Source: Benincasa hispida
Lineage: Eukaryota > Streptophyta > Magnoliopsida > Cucurbitales > Cucurbitaceae
Assembly: GCF_009727055.1 (NCBI RefSeq)
Contig: NC_052357.1
Coordinates: forward strand, 10,585,217 to 10,649,216
Length of the DNA stretch: 64,000 nt
Direction of reading: 5' to 3'
A program made the translations under genes and the position numbers. Below the pieces are notes generated by a model that saw nothing but the letters and a program-made list of their open reading frames with translations, was not told where the DNA came from and ran no database searches. Every line of letters begins with the position of its first letter. Positions within the stretch are counted from its first letter, which is position 1. Shown one piece after another: positions 49,061-61,184 of this stretch.

Positions 49061-49760
49061 TTCACATGGAGGTAATTAATCATCTTCTAACTCACTTAGA
49101 AGTCCATTCTTTACCAATCTCTTGATCCTATCGAGATTAATGTGACCTAATCTTAAGTGCCAAAGATAAGTATTATTTTTACTTGGAGAAATTCTTTGCA
49201 TTTTATCAGTTTTAAACATCTCATGATTTAAAAGTGTTTTTGTTTCAATTGGCCTTAATACATACAAGTTGTTTTCTAGTTTTGCTAAACAAATATGTAC
49301 ACTATTTCTTTAAATGAACACTTCATTACATGAAAATTTTATGGAATACAACTGTTCAATTAAACAAGAAATAGATATTAAGTTCCTCTTCATTTTAGGA
49401 ACTATATACAAATTTTCTAAAAATAAAAATCTATTTCCAAAAAATAACCTAGCAACTCTCACTGCACGAGCTGAAATGGCATCTCCAGTTCCAATCTTGA
49501 GCGTCATTTCACACTTAGCAAGCTACTCTAAGAAACTAGTTCCCTATAACGAAGAACAAACATGATCAGTGGCTTCTGAATCAAGTATCCAGACATTGTG
49601 GTCATTTTTCACTAAACATGTTTCTAAAACAAGTAAATCACATTTACCTTCCTTTTCCTTCTTCTTCTCAATAAGGTACTTTGGGCAGTTCCGCTTCCAG
49701 TGACCTTCCATATTGCAGTGGAAGCACTTGCCTTTGTCAGCCACCTTGGCCCCTAGCAGA
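49061..49760 (-). pseudogene. Copia zinc knuckle, protease and pre-integrase domain
   Basis: The zinc knuckle CFHCNMEGHWKRNC (CX2CX4HX4C) is intact at about 49700-49740. The protease active-site motif reads DSEATDHVC, with Glu where the aspartic-protease family has Gly, which would probably destroy activity. The middle of the protease follows at 49310-49507. The GAG-pre-integrase domain at 49076-49267 has LWHLRLGHINLDRIKRL. Frame breaks lie at about 49510-49545 and 49270-49310. Confidence 0.88.
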
Positions 49761-50478
49761 GGGAGTCTTCCCCTTTCTTTCCTTCTTCTTCTGAAGATTA
49801 GGGTACAGACTTAGTTCCTGAGGATGAACCCTTATGGAACTTTATGGAATGGGCAACATTCGCCTCTCCTTCTACCAGTTCCTTACGTTTCATAAGAGAG
49901 TGGTAGGTCTGCAACTCACTTAGGGGAGTCGTTATAGTGTACTGGATTTTATTCATAACCACATTGCTGCAGAATTGAAGAAAGCTCTTCGGGAGAGATT
50001 CCAGAATAAAAGACACCTGACTTTGCTCATCAATGACTATACTGTTCATTTCAGCCACGTTGAACTAGACCATCAGATTGAGAACATGTTCTCTAACTTA
50101 TTGGCCTTCCTTCGAACATGCATTATAAACATATTTGAGGGCATCATGTCAGATATGAATGGATGGTTTTCCAAACATACCCTGGAGGGACTCCATGATC
50201 TCACGAGCAGTGAGCATGGCCTCATGTTTCTTGTTGAATACGTCAGACAGATTCACCAAGATATAGACTTGGGCCTTTTCATTGGTCTTTGTCTAGCAGT
50301 CATATGCATCCCTAACATTTAGGGGTGCATTATGAGTGGGGACCTGAAGACACTCCTCAGTTAAGACAAATCATAGATCATCTATAACTAAAATCGTATT
50401 CAAGTTAGATTTCCAAGTCACTTAATTATCTCCAGTTAGTTTTTCAATTTTAAGTAGGGCGATAATTGAGGAAGACAT
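49761..50478 (-). pseudogene. Copia gag (broken)
   Basis: The start ATG is at 50478 (MSSSIIALLKIEKL). An in-frame TAA follows shortly after, where the family continues. The middle part is open at 49798-50058 with QVSFILESLPKSFLQF and a C-terminal Ser/Gly-rich stretch. This is Gag of the UBN2 type that assembles the particle. Confidence 0.85.
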
Positions 50479-52588
50479 GCTAAAAAACAAATGAACAAAT
50501 GAATATTTTAGCTATCTTTGCCTTAACCCATCACAAAAAATATCCAATCAGATTAGCAAAAAACAAGCAATCATAGAATCCTAAATAAACTATTGATTTG
50601 ATTTTTGCAACGATACTTCAGAGGTTTAGGACAACAACCACCAAAGGTGATCAACTATCCCTCCTCTGAATTGAGACTATCTCAATTAATTACTAATTCC
50701 ATAATAATTCTTATTCCTATAGCTCTTAGCTACCATTAGTTTGGTCAAGGATTCATTAACTCGCTTAATTCATCTTGTAAGTGTGATCTTTTCATTTTTT
50801 AATCAGAGGTACGCTTCAACAGGCTATCGTTAGGAAAGACAATTGTTGAAAATTAACCTAAGAAATCCTATCCATTTCTGGAGTTTGCGTTGTTCCGAAA
50901 CCTATGATTAGACCCTCCGAAGGGATGGTCGCTCTAGGATGACACGCAGGCAAATCATAAGAATCTCACGATGGAAACTACTGAAGAAGATCGTAGGATA
51001 CGTTCACAGTGTCCTTTTCCCACTTACTATGAACATTTCCCCTATTCACCTTGATATTAACTCATGCAAACACTTTCCAAAGGGAAGTCGCGCCCAAGGC
51101 GACATGAAGCTGAGCATGGATCTCACGGTGTGAACTCTTAGGGACATGAGAGCTTAAAAACGATATATCATATATACCATTTTTCTCCCACTAAATTGTT
51201 CTAATTATTTTAGATTTTGTTATACTTAGCTAAATTTCGGCTAATGAATCTATCTAAGTCTATGCCTATCATAACTCTTATAATAAGGTCTTTATACTAA
51301 AGTTCTAGGTGTATTAAACCATTTAATTTCCCTAGTGATATTTCATACTAATAGGACCTCGGTTAATTCAACTCAAGTTCAAATCCAATTCCCAATTAGG
51401 AGTGTTATGTAAACCATCAACTTAAATACCTCCAGTCTAGACAAAACTGTACCGATTGAGTTCCTTTATAACCTTGATCCTATTAGTCCTACTTAGTTAA
51501 TTTTAAAACTATTTTAAAAGAAACTAAGTAATTATTCTAATCTAATTAGAAATGTGATCTTAGGTCTATATTTTAAAATATCTAAAAATAATAAATTATT
51601 TTTCCTAAGATCCTATGTTTGCATGCAACTCTTTGTTATAGGTTAATAGTTGCTAATCATTAATTTTTATAACTATTACAAATTTTAATGATTAGTCCTA
51701 TAACATACTCACTATGGTTTTAATTAATTAATAATCATATTTTAATTTTAAAATTAAACCATATAAATGCATTTCATGTGTCATACTCAATGCATATTGA
51801 TTTCTAATTAAATATAACACTTATATAATATTTTGAAAATCAACCAAGCATATTCATATACAGTAGTAAATATAACTAATTATATTTTCTAGTTAATATC
51901 ACGCAACATGTTTCTCCAATTTCATATATTTAACATATCACATACATTAAATAAATCTTGAAATTATAAACCATTGATTTCATACTATACATTATAACAC
52001 TTACAATATACAAAAAATGCATGAACATGCTTAACCTAAAGTGAGAGTTATTTAAATGACATCCACAAAGCATTTAAATAATAAATAAACTTGCAATTTT
52101 TTGCCCTAGGATAAAATAAAGCAATAAATTACACTAATTTAGCTAATTTTATCCTTTCTTCTGCCACTCTAGAATCGGACCAGACTAACCTGAACCGGAC
52201 CACCAACCTACGAACGAAGCCAACCTAACCAAATCGGACCACCAATTGAACCACAGTCAAACCGGATCCGCTTTGCTAACCCTAATTATCTGCAGAATTG
52301 TGCATGGATGAAGAATGTCAGTAGAATTTCCATTTTTTTGGCCAAAATGTTCTCGATCTTCATCGACACGAACCCTAATTCTAGATCCAGACTTACAAAG
52401 GAATGATTTACAATAATAATGCCTAAAAAGTACAGGGGTCTTTATATTGATCATATCAAAATAGTAAATCTAAGGACAAATATTGCAGAAAACATTCAAT
52501 TGCAAACTATAATATTTATAATGCAGTAAATCCTACCAAACCAATGAAAGTAATAATAAAATAAATGGCCAAATTTATAATACGATTT
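50479..52588 (-). other. Untranslated leader of the minus-strand copia element
   Basis: There is no gene in 2.1 kb. A patch at about 52160-52270 has repeated ACCGGAC/CGGACC phrases, comparable with the CCGGTT patch in the leader at 41.8-41.9 kb. Blocks at 50880-51130 match the other copia leaders. Confidence 0.65.
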
Positions 52589-52600
52589 GGCTCTATACCA
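52589..52600 (-). promoter_or_regulatory. Copia primer binding site
   Basis: TGGTATAGAGCC on the minus strand, two bases from the LTR end, is a slightly changed initiator tRNA-Met primer site. Confidence 0.75.
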
Positions 52601-52602
52601 AG

Positions 52603-53741
52603 TGATGGGATGAAAACCAACACAGCGGAAGCCAAAACACAGAATCTAAACGTATTTAAAATTGATATTTAGAATGGAACAATTTTGCATTGGAATAAAG
52701 CAGTACAAATAGATTGAGCATGTGATTCCCAAAAGCCTAATTATACAAGAAAAAAAACCTACATTGCAAATCTTTTGGGAATTCTGTGGAATTTGTACGA
52801 ATTGAGAATGAGCACCACCACTTGGAGTCCTCCTTATTCTTGCAGGAAAATTGAGACATGAGAATTGTGGGATTCTCCTTTTTTTTCTTTTTGGTATTGA
52901 GAGGAAGAAGAAAAAGAAATGCAGAGAATTTTCTCATCAATCAAATTGATCTTCACAGCTTTTTTTCTTCTTTTGTTTTGATACAAAGAGAATAAAAGAG
53001 AAGGTGAAAATGAGGAGATGTGAGATTCATCCCATGTCTCTAGTAACTCCCCTACTTAGGAAATTGCATTTTATTTAATTAAAATAAAACAAAACTAATT
53101 ATTTAATTAAATTAAATAAATAAAAACCAATAGTCATTTAAACATATTTAAATGGTTCCCTCTTACATAACCTATAGTGTTAATATGCATCTAATATGCA
53201 TTAATTTTAACCTATGTTTTGATTTCATCAATTTAATTAATCATCCAATTAAATATCACATATTTAATTTAAATTTCCCATTTGAATCATATTCAAATAT
53301 ATTTCTCTCATTTAACCTTTAGTTTTAATGCGCATCCAATGCATATTATTTTTAACATATAGTTTTCAATATGAATATTATTCATATTAAATTAATATTT
53401 GAACTCCTTTCAAATATTTCGTTCTCTCATTTATTAATTTTGAATCATATCCAAAATTAATAATAATGTCTAAAATTAAACTTTATATTAAAATGTATAA
53501 ATATATATTAAAAAATTCCCAATTCTGAATTTGAACATTTCAAATTCAATTTAATGACAAATGACCTCAATACCCTTTACAAGCTAGGAAGGGGGCCTAA
53601 TGGACCTGTAGATCGGAAACTCCAATGATGTGAGATTAATTGGCTAAACTCATTAACCAAATTAATTAATATTCGTTAACTGTGGGTACATTCCACTAAA
53701 GACTCACAACTGCACTCTTCTCACTACATATATATTTCTGT
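52603..53741 (-). repeat. Ty1/copia 5' LTR, partial
   Basis: The U5 end of the LTR is at 52603 (TGATGGGATGAAAACC on the + strand). It matches the 3' LTR up to about TCACTACATATAT, where a + strand LTR starts at 53742. The rest of this LTR is not found in the window and should lie beyond its right edge. Confidence 0.82.
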
Positions 53742-54065
53742 TGTTGGGGTTGATGCCCTAAAGTCTCGTGTCCTGTAGTTTGTAAACAGTACATACAAAC
53801 ATCTGTGATTGTTAATATATGATATTTACTTCACATCTTGTTGTTTTGCTCATTTACTTGTTTTAGTTGCTTTACCACAAACCAATAAACATCAAAACCC
53901 TGGTTATCTGTATGTGACTCAAGCATGTATGTGGTGACATACAAGTGGATCATGTCTTGAGTGATAACCAAAATGGTCTGTAGTATATGGATATAGGAGG
54001 GAAACCTTATCCTGGTAATGCTACGGATGCGGCCCGCTTTGTGGAATGGTCACAAGTGTTGTGAC

Positions 54066-54103
54066 CTGTCTCTTATACACATCTAGATGTGTATAAGAGA
54101 CAG
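54066..54103. other. Nextera/Tn5 mosaic-end junction (artefact)
   Basis: Perfect 38-bp palindrome. The bases before it (54014-54065) are repeated after it (54104-54156). Confidence 0.98.
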
Positions 54104-54156
54104 TGGTAATGCTACGGATGCGGCCCGCTTTGTGGAATGGTCACAAGTGTTGTGAC

Positions 54157-54194
54157 CTGTCTCTTATACACATCTAGATGTGTATAAGAGACAG
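54157..54194. other. Nextera/Tn5 mosaic-end junction (artefact)
   Basis: Perfect 38-bp palindrome. The sequence after it jumps further along the LTR than related copies allow. Confidence 0.98.
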
Positions 54195-55197
54195 ATATAA
54201 CACCGTTCATGATAGAGACTTCACTTCACTAGGATGACCATAGGTAACATGACCTCAATCCTAAGTGAGTTGGGAACTCCTGCCATTGAGAGTGGTCCTT
54301 TGATTTGTATGGGTGCGAGTGGCCAAGTCGCCGATTCAAACCTACCATTTTGGGGATACGTCTGGTTTGGGAGCTGGGAACTCAACTACACAAGACAATT
54401 CACTCCTTCCCCGAGGCAAGGGTAAGTAGATAAATGGCTCCCTTAAGGGCTGATTCCGAGGCTTTAACGATGTGGTGCCACACACCTTCTCCTGGCCTGA
54501 GAGGTGTTCACACATAGTTGGACTATGTTGTATTATTCATTAGAGGAATCAGTGGTACTTAAGGAGTGAGATGTAACTGTAGGGGCAAAACGGTAAATTG
54601 GCCCAGCTATATTTATGAGCATCTATGAAGGGTCATCGTACTCATGATTGGTTATATCCAATAGACATAGAAATATATCTGTGGTAAGAAGAGTCCAGTT
54701 ATTGGTCTTTAGTGGAATCACTGACAGTTAATAGATGGTGAATCTCGTGGCTAAAGAGTTTAGTCAGCTATTCACATACCATTGGAGCTTCGAGCCATAG
54801 GTCCATTAGGTCACCTGAGTAGCTTGGATAAAGTCGAGAACCAATATTTGGGTTAATTTGAAATGTTCAAATTGACAAGAGGAAGTACAATTATATATGA
54901 TATAATTGGAATGGCTAATTATATATGATATAATTGGTTAAATGTATGAGATACATTATTTTGGAGGAAATTAGATATAAATATAATTTATATTAAATAT
55001 AGAAAAAATACTATAGTAGATATACGATATCAAACTATAGGATATAAATATAATATGATTATATTTATTAAATAAATTAATTGATTAATTATTTAATATT
55101 AACCAATTTTCACGTTTTGTAAGTGGGAACGTGGGCAGCGAAGTTAAGGTAACCGGCGGGATACAAGTTGAAAATCGTTTTCATTTTTTGAAACGAT

Positions 55198-55225
55198 TGA
55201 TAACAGGCAGAAATGCATGTTATCA
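55198..55225 (+). other. Hairpin at start of Athila-like LTR, copy 4
   Basis: Arms TGATAACA and TGTTATCA are perfectly complementary. The inner GCA/TGC stem encloses a GAAA loop. Stem position 8 is A-T here and G-C at 61185-61212. Confidence 0.65.
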
Positions 55226-55685
55226 TAGTGCTAAGTTCTTGAACAATGCTGTCTTGCGCTGATAAAATATGTTAAATTGCGTCCAAAAGCATTAAGTTTA
55301 CAACATTGTGGTCGCATGCGTTCATCGCATAGAAACAATTGATTTTTGTGTTTTTATGCAGAATATGCGTTGACGCAAGGTGAAAAGAGCGATCACAAGA
55401 GATCAACGGACGAGCATAGCATTACCGCAAGGCTTTGCGATGATTTATGTTCGCAAACATATGCTCAAGAAAGATTGCCGCATAGAGCCGGCGTAACTTG
55501 GTGGACGCATCTAGTGAAAGGCATAATTAATCACGATGGGATAAAAAGCTGATGACAGTCGAATCCGAATTAAGTTGACAGCCATTAACGATAACAACTA
55601 CATCCAGGCTTTCGGTGACAAATATTTGGCGTATTAGTCAGAGAATTAAAGACATCCCATTCGCCGCCTTTCACCCCATAAGCTC

Positions 55686-55693
55686 TATAAATA
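55686..55693 (+). promoter_or_regulatory. TATA box of the Athila-like LTR
   Basis: TATAAATA in the 5' LTR of the second copy, at the same relative place as in the other four LTRs. Confidence 0.6.
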
Positions 55694-56268
55694 TCAAAGG
55701 CATCCTTCAGAAAAAGGGTTCACACATTCACAAGTTCGAACACTTAGAGAATTTTTCCAGTCTTTAGCCTTGTCCATAGTTTTCTTTTTTGTTTTAAGGT
55801 GGAGCAAGAGAAGAGCCGAGACGCCGGAAGATCGCTCAAGACAACTCGAGAGAGAACACTGAGGTGTAAAAGCAGAGAGCGGGCCGACTCTCGCGAGAGC
55901 AAGATTATCTTTTGAACACAAGTAGAAAAATAGTGTAAAAGCCTGGGAAGCAAGAGATTGCTACCAGGCTCTTTATTCTCGTCTTGCATTGTTATTCTGT
56001 ACTTCAACTTTATATTTATACAATGGAATTTCTTATTCTACATCTGTTCACTCTCTTAGCACACATAAGTAGCTAAACTAATCGAATGGGTTAAGAAGAA
56101 CTAACCTAACATGACCTAGGATCTTCAACGCATGCAGTTGTCTTGTTTTATTTTGTACCCAACACCCCTTTAGAGCTACTCGAGAGAGAGTCTAAAGAAA
56201 GAACCTAATGACTCAAGAGAGCTAGGTTAGAATCTAGACTCGAGAGAGCGAGATTAGATCGGCATAAG

Positions 56269-57148
56269 NNNNNNNNNNNNNNNNNNNNNNNNNNNNNNNN
56301 NNNNNNNNNNNNNNNNNNNNNNNNNNNNNNNNNNNNNNNNNNNNNNNNNNNNNNNNNNNNNNNNNNNNNNNNNNNNNNNNNNNNNNNNNNNNNNNNNNNN
56401 NNNNNNNNNNNNNNNNNNNNNNNNNNNNNNNNNNNNNNNNNNNNNNNNNNNNNNNNNNNNNNNNNNNNNNNNNNNNNNNNNNNNNNNNNNNNNNNNNNNN
56501 NNNNNNNNNNNNNNNNNNNNNNNNNNNNNNNNNNNNNNNNNNNNNNNNNNNNNNNNNNNNNNNNNNNNNNNNNNNNNNNNNNNNNNNNNNNNNNNNNNNN
56601 NNNNNNNNNNNNNNNNNNNNNNNNNNNNNNNNNNNNNNNNNNNNNNNNNNNNNNNNNNNNNNNNNNNNNNNNNNNNNNNNNNNNNNNNNNNNNNNNNNNN
56701 NNNNNNNNNNNNNNNNNNNNNNNNNNNNNNNNNNNNNNNNNNNNNNNNNNNNNNNNNNNNNNNNNNNNNNNNNNNNNNNNNNNNNNNNNNNNNNNNNNNN
56801 NNNNNNNNNNNNNNNNNNNNNNNNNNNNNNNNNNNNNNNNNNNNNNNNNNNNNNNNNNNNNNNNNNNNNNNNNNNNNNNNNNNNNNNNNNNNNNNNNNNN
56901 NNNNNNNNNNNNNNNNNNNNNNNNNNNNNNNNNNNNNNNNNNNNNNNNNNNNNNNNNNNNNNNNNNNNNNNNNNNNNNNNNNNNNNNNNNNNNNNNNNNN
57001 NNNNNNNNNNNNNNNNNNNNNNNNNNNNNNNNNNNNNNNNNNNNNNNNNNNNNNNNNNNNNNNNNNNNNNNNNNNNNNNNNNNNNNNNNNNNNNNNNNNN
57101 NNNNNNNNNNNNNNNNNNNNNNNNNNNNNNNNNNNNNNNNNNNNNNNN
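56269..57148. other. 880-base assembly gap
   Basis: By comparison with the first copy it should hold the LTR end, primer site, leader and the start of gag. The first copy needs more than 880 bases for these parts, so the gap length is doubtful. Confidence 0.97.
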
Positions 57149-57149
57149 C

Positions 57150-57989
57150 GAAGACCCGCACGCTCACCTTCGAAGCTTCATAGAAATCTGCAACACTTTT
57201 GTGTTCTTGAATATCTCAACCGAGGAAGTTCGACTCACTCTATTCCCGTTTTCCTTGTGTGATCAGGCAAGAAAACGGGCATATTCTCTCGAACTGGGGG
57301 AGATAACTTCATAGGAACAAGTCGTCGAAAAGTTTATAAAGAAATATTTCCTACCAACCGAAAATGCTCAACAAAGGAAACTAATAACAAATTTTGAACA
57401 AGAAAATGATGAATCGCTCAGTGATGCCTGGGCGAGGTTCAAGCGGCTGGTAAGAGACTGTCCACATAATGGCTTACCAGACTACCTGTAGATAGAGATC
57501 TTTTACCAAAGACTAAATCCCTCTTCACAGACCGCTGCCAATGCGGCAGCCGCTGGTGGTCTACTCGACAAAACATATGAGGAGGCAAAGAGTATACTTG
57601 ATCGCATTTCCAAAAATCACGAGGATTGACAGGAAAGTGATCAAAGATTAAAAATTAAAGATAATGGCACAAACAACGGGGCCATCGAATCCATGCAGAA
57701 CCAGATGACTGCGATGATGAGTTTGATTCAAGGCATCGTAATTAATAACACGGGAGCGAAGAAAGGGCAGGTCAACGCAATTGCTCAAATGACCACAAGT
57801 TGTGTCATTTGCGGAGACGCTCACGCAATGGAAAAATGCCCAGTAAACCCACAGTCAATATGCTTCATAAAGAACAATCCATATTCCGATACATACAACC
57901 CCGGGTGGAGAAACCACCCAAATTTTGCGTGGAAAAATCAACAACAAAACTTCCAACTAGTGGCGCAGAGAGAAGGGCCACTTGTGTAA
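57150..57989 (+). pseudogene. Ty3/gypsy gag (three in-frame stops)
   Basis: One frame runs from the gap to 57989: capsid-like region (LRSFIEICNTFVF, SLSDAWARFKRLVRDCP), zinc knuckle CVICGDAHAMEKC (CX2CX3HX4C) and NPGWRNHPNFAW. It is interrupted by TAG at about 57312, TAG at about 57489 and TGA at about 57627. The intact relatives have Trp, Gln and Trp at these places, so each stop needs only one C-to-T or G-to-A change. There is no frameshift, which makes it better preserved than the gag of the first copy. Confidence 0.88.
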
Positions 57990-58931
57990 AGACCAGCTTG
58001 AAATAAGCAGTCCCTGAGTTATTTCAACCTCGTCAAGGACGCAACTCTTTTGAATATCCATTTTCTACATCAATACTTCATGAACTTTCATCAATTTGTT
58101 GTTATTATTTATCTACTTGCATTTTACTTCTCATTCTAAAAAAAAAAAAAAATAAGCGATCGTGCTGAATCATTGCGGTAAACCATCGAGGCACAGGATT
58201 GCACAGGTGTTACACGAAGAAGCAACTTATCTTACTCCGTCACTGCAATCCAAATAAGATAGATCACCGTAAAGAAGGATGCATCAACACATAATGCAGT
58301 GACAATGCAAATTTGGGGGTTGTATTCTTCCTTCACTTTATTTCAAATTTTGCACTTTCGCATCGCATTTTAGTTTTAAAAGTTTTATCACCACGTCCTC
58401 TTTGATTACCGCAATCCTTTAATATTGATAAATTTAGTTAGTCACCGCATGCTGTCTTTTTGCGAATTATGATTTTAATGATGAAAAACATGCTTCTATT
58501 TTTTTCATATATACTAGAATCAACTTAATCCTAGAAAAGTCACCTCATGAAATATTTCTAGAAGTTAGAGGTCTACTAGCTTTCTTTCAAACTCTCTTTA
58601 CATAGCTTCCTAAGAATATCGCATGACTTCTTTCAATCTTTTGGCAATGGGGACATTGCCACATTTTAAATTTGGGGGTGAGGTATTTATTTATTTTCGA
58701 CCTTGCCATTTTTTTAAAAAAAAAACAAAGAAGAAATTTTGAGAATAACAACTCCACTGTCAACGCAATAGGAAACCTATGTTGATAAGAGTTAAGTTAT
58801 GAAAGGCACTTACCCGTAGTTAGATGTCTACATGACACACGTGGGAGCAAGCCAAAACGAAAGTAAATCGCCAGGATCAACGCATAAATAAATGACCGCA
58901 ACTCCGCTGCCAAGTAGGTATGAGTTTAGAC
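57990..58931 (+). other. Non-coding tail of the second Athila-like copy
   Basis: Starting just after gag, the sequence matches the tail of the first copy (reverse of about 3590-4340), with the 100-bp unit present once. There is no pol sequence between. The 3' part (from about 58806) is the first of three imperfect direct repeats containing CACACGTGGGAGCAAGCC. Confidence 0.7.
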
Positions 58932-58968
58932 CTGTCTCTTATACACATCTAGATGTGTATAAGAGACA
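58932..58968. other. Nextera/Tn5 mosaic-end junction (artefact)
   Basis: 37 of the 38 bases of the palindrome are present; the final G is missing. It joins Athila-like tail to the middle of a copia LTR, so the left end of that LTR has been lost in the assembly. Confidence 0.97.
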
Positions 58969-60631
58969 ATATGTGAGTGGAGGCATCCTATGCAATGAGC
59001 TTGCATAAGACTGAACCATGAAATAGTCACTTTTTATGTCTAAATGCCGTTTTATGTATAAAACTGACTATTTCGTTAATTGATGACCTAAGTAACTTAA
59101 TCTTAATCCTGAGCTAACTATGAACACCTGTTCACTCGAAATTATCCTTAGATCTGCATAGGTGAGAGCAGCTCATCATCACTAGCCCAATAAGCCTCCC
59201 ATTTCAGGGGTAAGATCAGGTGGATAGCTGGGAACATAGGGTGCAAGATGGAATTCACTCCTACCCATTATAGGGATAGTAGATAGGCTGTTCTCTTTAG
59301 TACTGAATCCAGATCTTGAACAAGGTGCCCCACCCTCTCCTTGGCCCGAGAGGGGTTCGATTTATAGGTTAAACCTTAAACCAATTGCTCATTAGAGGAT
59401 CAGTGGAACTTAAGGAACAAGATGTAGTCTCGGGGGTAAAACGGTTTTTATGACCCAGTCGAGATTACAAACAACCTGTGAAGGATTAGCTTACTAAACA
59501 TGGTTATATCAAATGGACACAAATATATCTATAGTGAGAGGAGTGCCTACGGGAATATAGTGGAATGACCCGTTAGCTAACAAATGTTGATTACTCTGTC
59601 TAAAGAGTTTAGCTAGCTAATCTCAGATCGTTGAAGCCCATGATCTATAGGTCCATTAGGTTCCCCTACTAGCTCATACGGAATAAACTTAGAACAGTAT
59701 GATAGAATAATTCGAATTATTCGAATTAGGTGAAGAGAGAGAAATCGACAAGTATATGTGATATAGTGGTCGGGTTTTTCAGTTTAGAGATACAGTTTTA
59801 ATATTTAAATATGATTTAAATATCAAGAATATGAATACGTTCATACTCGGAAGCTCGAAAATAATGGAAATGGTCAAAGATGTAAAAAGTCAAAGAGTTG
59901 ACTTTTGACTTGAAAAGTCAAACTTTGACCGACCTTATATTCAAATGTCATTTTAATTTTGAGAAAATGAATGCAGATTCATGCTCGAGAGGTCAAAATT
60001 AGTCAACACGGAAAAAATCATAAAAAGTCGAAATGTTGACTTTTTGGTCAAAGTTTGACTTTGACAAAATGACTACTTTGCCCTTTGACTAAAGTTAGTG
60101 GGAAAATCCAAACTTGTGTTGGATAATTCCACTAACAAAATAGTGGGCTAGGTGTTGGCTTATAGTGGAAACATTAAGCCACTTAGATAGTGGATTCTAG
60201 GTGTTGGGTATTTATGGATTTGTTTCATGCAAATGTTGCATGGTTTTTTCTATAAAATGGGCTTTCAATTATGGATTAAAGACTTTTGCCATTTTTTGCA
60301 AAAAGTTAGTTTTCAAAATTGGGCTGAAAAATTAAAAACTTAACCCAAAAAATCTCCCATCTTTTTCCATCGATCTTTCTCTACTCTTGGTTTCTCTTTC
60401 CTGATGCCATCAGAGTAGTCCCACAACCCGGTTTGAGTGCAAGAGATAGTAGAAGTCAACCGGAAGAGTTCAGGTTGAGATTCAGCGAGGAAAAGCGGTT
60501 TTCGGGAGTTGTATCCTATTCTATCAATTTACTATTTTTTTCATTTATTTGCATGCTAATTTCCTTTAAATTAAAAGCAATTAGAGTGTAATTAGGTCTT
60601 TATTCCACTGCGTATGTCTCGTGTTCCATCA
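58969..60631 (+). repeat. Nested Ty1/copia LTR, left end missing
   Basis: LTR sequence from ATATGTGAGTGGAGGC to GTGTTCCATCA at 60631, closely related to 95-1477 in motif order. A leucine-free tract at about 59880-60080 repeats AAAGTCAA/TTGACTTT phrases. There is no internal region, so it is a solo LTR or end fragment. Confidence 0.78.
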
Positions 60632-60850
60632 GTGAAGGGCACTTACCCGTAGTTGGATGTCCGCATGACACACGTGGGAGCAAGCCAAAACGAAAGTAAA
60701 TCGCCAGGATCAATGCACAAATAAATGACTGCAACTCCGTTGCCAAGTAGGTATGAGTTTAGTCTGAGAAAGAGTGCATTGCTCGTAATTGGATGACCGC
60801 ATGACACACATGGGAGCAAGCCAAAATGAAGGCAAGGCACTTGGATCAGC

Positions 60851-61184
60851 ACAAGGTCAGATAGAAAAAAAAAATATATATATATAATGTCAATATATAT
60901 GCAAGGATAAAAATCATTTGACACCCCGGTGGAAAAGTTTTCTTTTTGAAATAAATCATGCGATGTCCCGGAATTGAGTAAAGTCCTTTTGAAGGTTAAG
61001 CTTGCGATCCCTAGGTCTTAGAAATATTTTAAGAAGAGGTTTGAATAAGACTTAAGGAAATTTTGGTGTATAGGAGTTGAATGAAGTATCCTTGAGAAAT
61101 CTAGGAAAAGAGATTTGCGGTCGACTTGCTAAAGGAAATCTTTAGCTTATGCTTGAGGACAAGCATTGTTTAAATTTAGAGGTG
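60851..61184 (+). other. End of the Athila-like tail before the 3' LTR
   Basis: Non-coding. Matches the reverse of about 3160-3380 in the first copy and ends with the purine-rich AATTTAGAGGTG, the polypurine tract directly before TGATAACG. Confidence 0.7.

Larger units (their letters stand above)
42870..53741 (-). mobile_element. Ty1/copia element with degenerate gag-pol
   Basis: On the minus strand: partial 5' LTR (52603-53741), primer site, 2.1 kb leader, gag, protease, integrase, RT, RNase H, 3' LTR (46382 down to 42870). Integrase before RT is the copia order. The internal region is 6220 bp. The 5' LTR is cut at 53741/53742 by another copia LTR. The 3' LTR contains a solo LTR. Stops and frame changes in each domain make it inactive. 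Confidence 0.92.
53742..55197 (+). repeat. Ty1/copia 5' LTR, first part
   Basis: The LTR starts TGTTGGGGTTGATGCCC. It is interrupted at 55198 by the second Athila-like copy and resumes near 61907. Two mosaic-end junctions (54066-54103, 54157-54194) and a 52-53 bp duplicated segment replace roughly 100-150 bp that related LTRs have here. Confidence 0.82.
55198..56268 (+). repeat. Athila-like 5' LTR, runs into gap
   Basis: It matches the reverse complement of 1478-3156 from its U3 start. TATAAATA lies at 55686-55693. A full LTR would end near 56870, inside the gap. An ORF at 55346-55552 corresponds to the LTR ORFs at 2817-3008 and 61333-61539. Confidence 0.88.
58806..60850 (+). repeat. Imperfect direct repeats split by a nested LTR
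   Basis: Related units lie at about 58806-58930, 60637-60762 and (shortened) 60776-60850, each with ACACRTGGGAGCAAGCC and ending GTATGAGTTTAG in the two full units. Units one and two were neighbours before the copia LTR inserted between them. Confidence 0.75.

Noticed and set aside
56205..57167. 320-codon ORF on the minus strand
   Set aside because: It consists almost wholly of undetermined bases in the 880-base gap.
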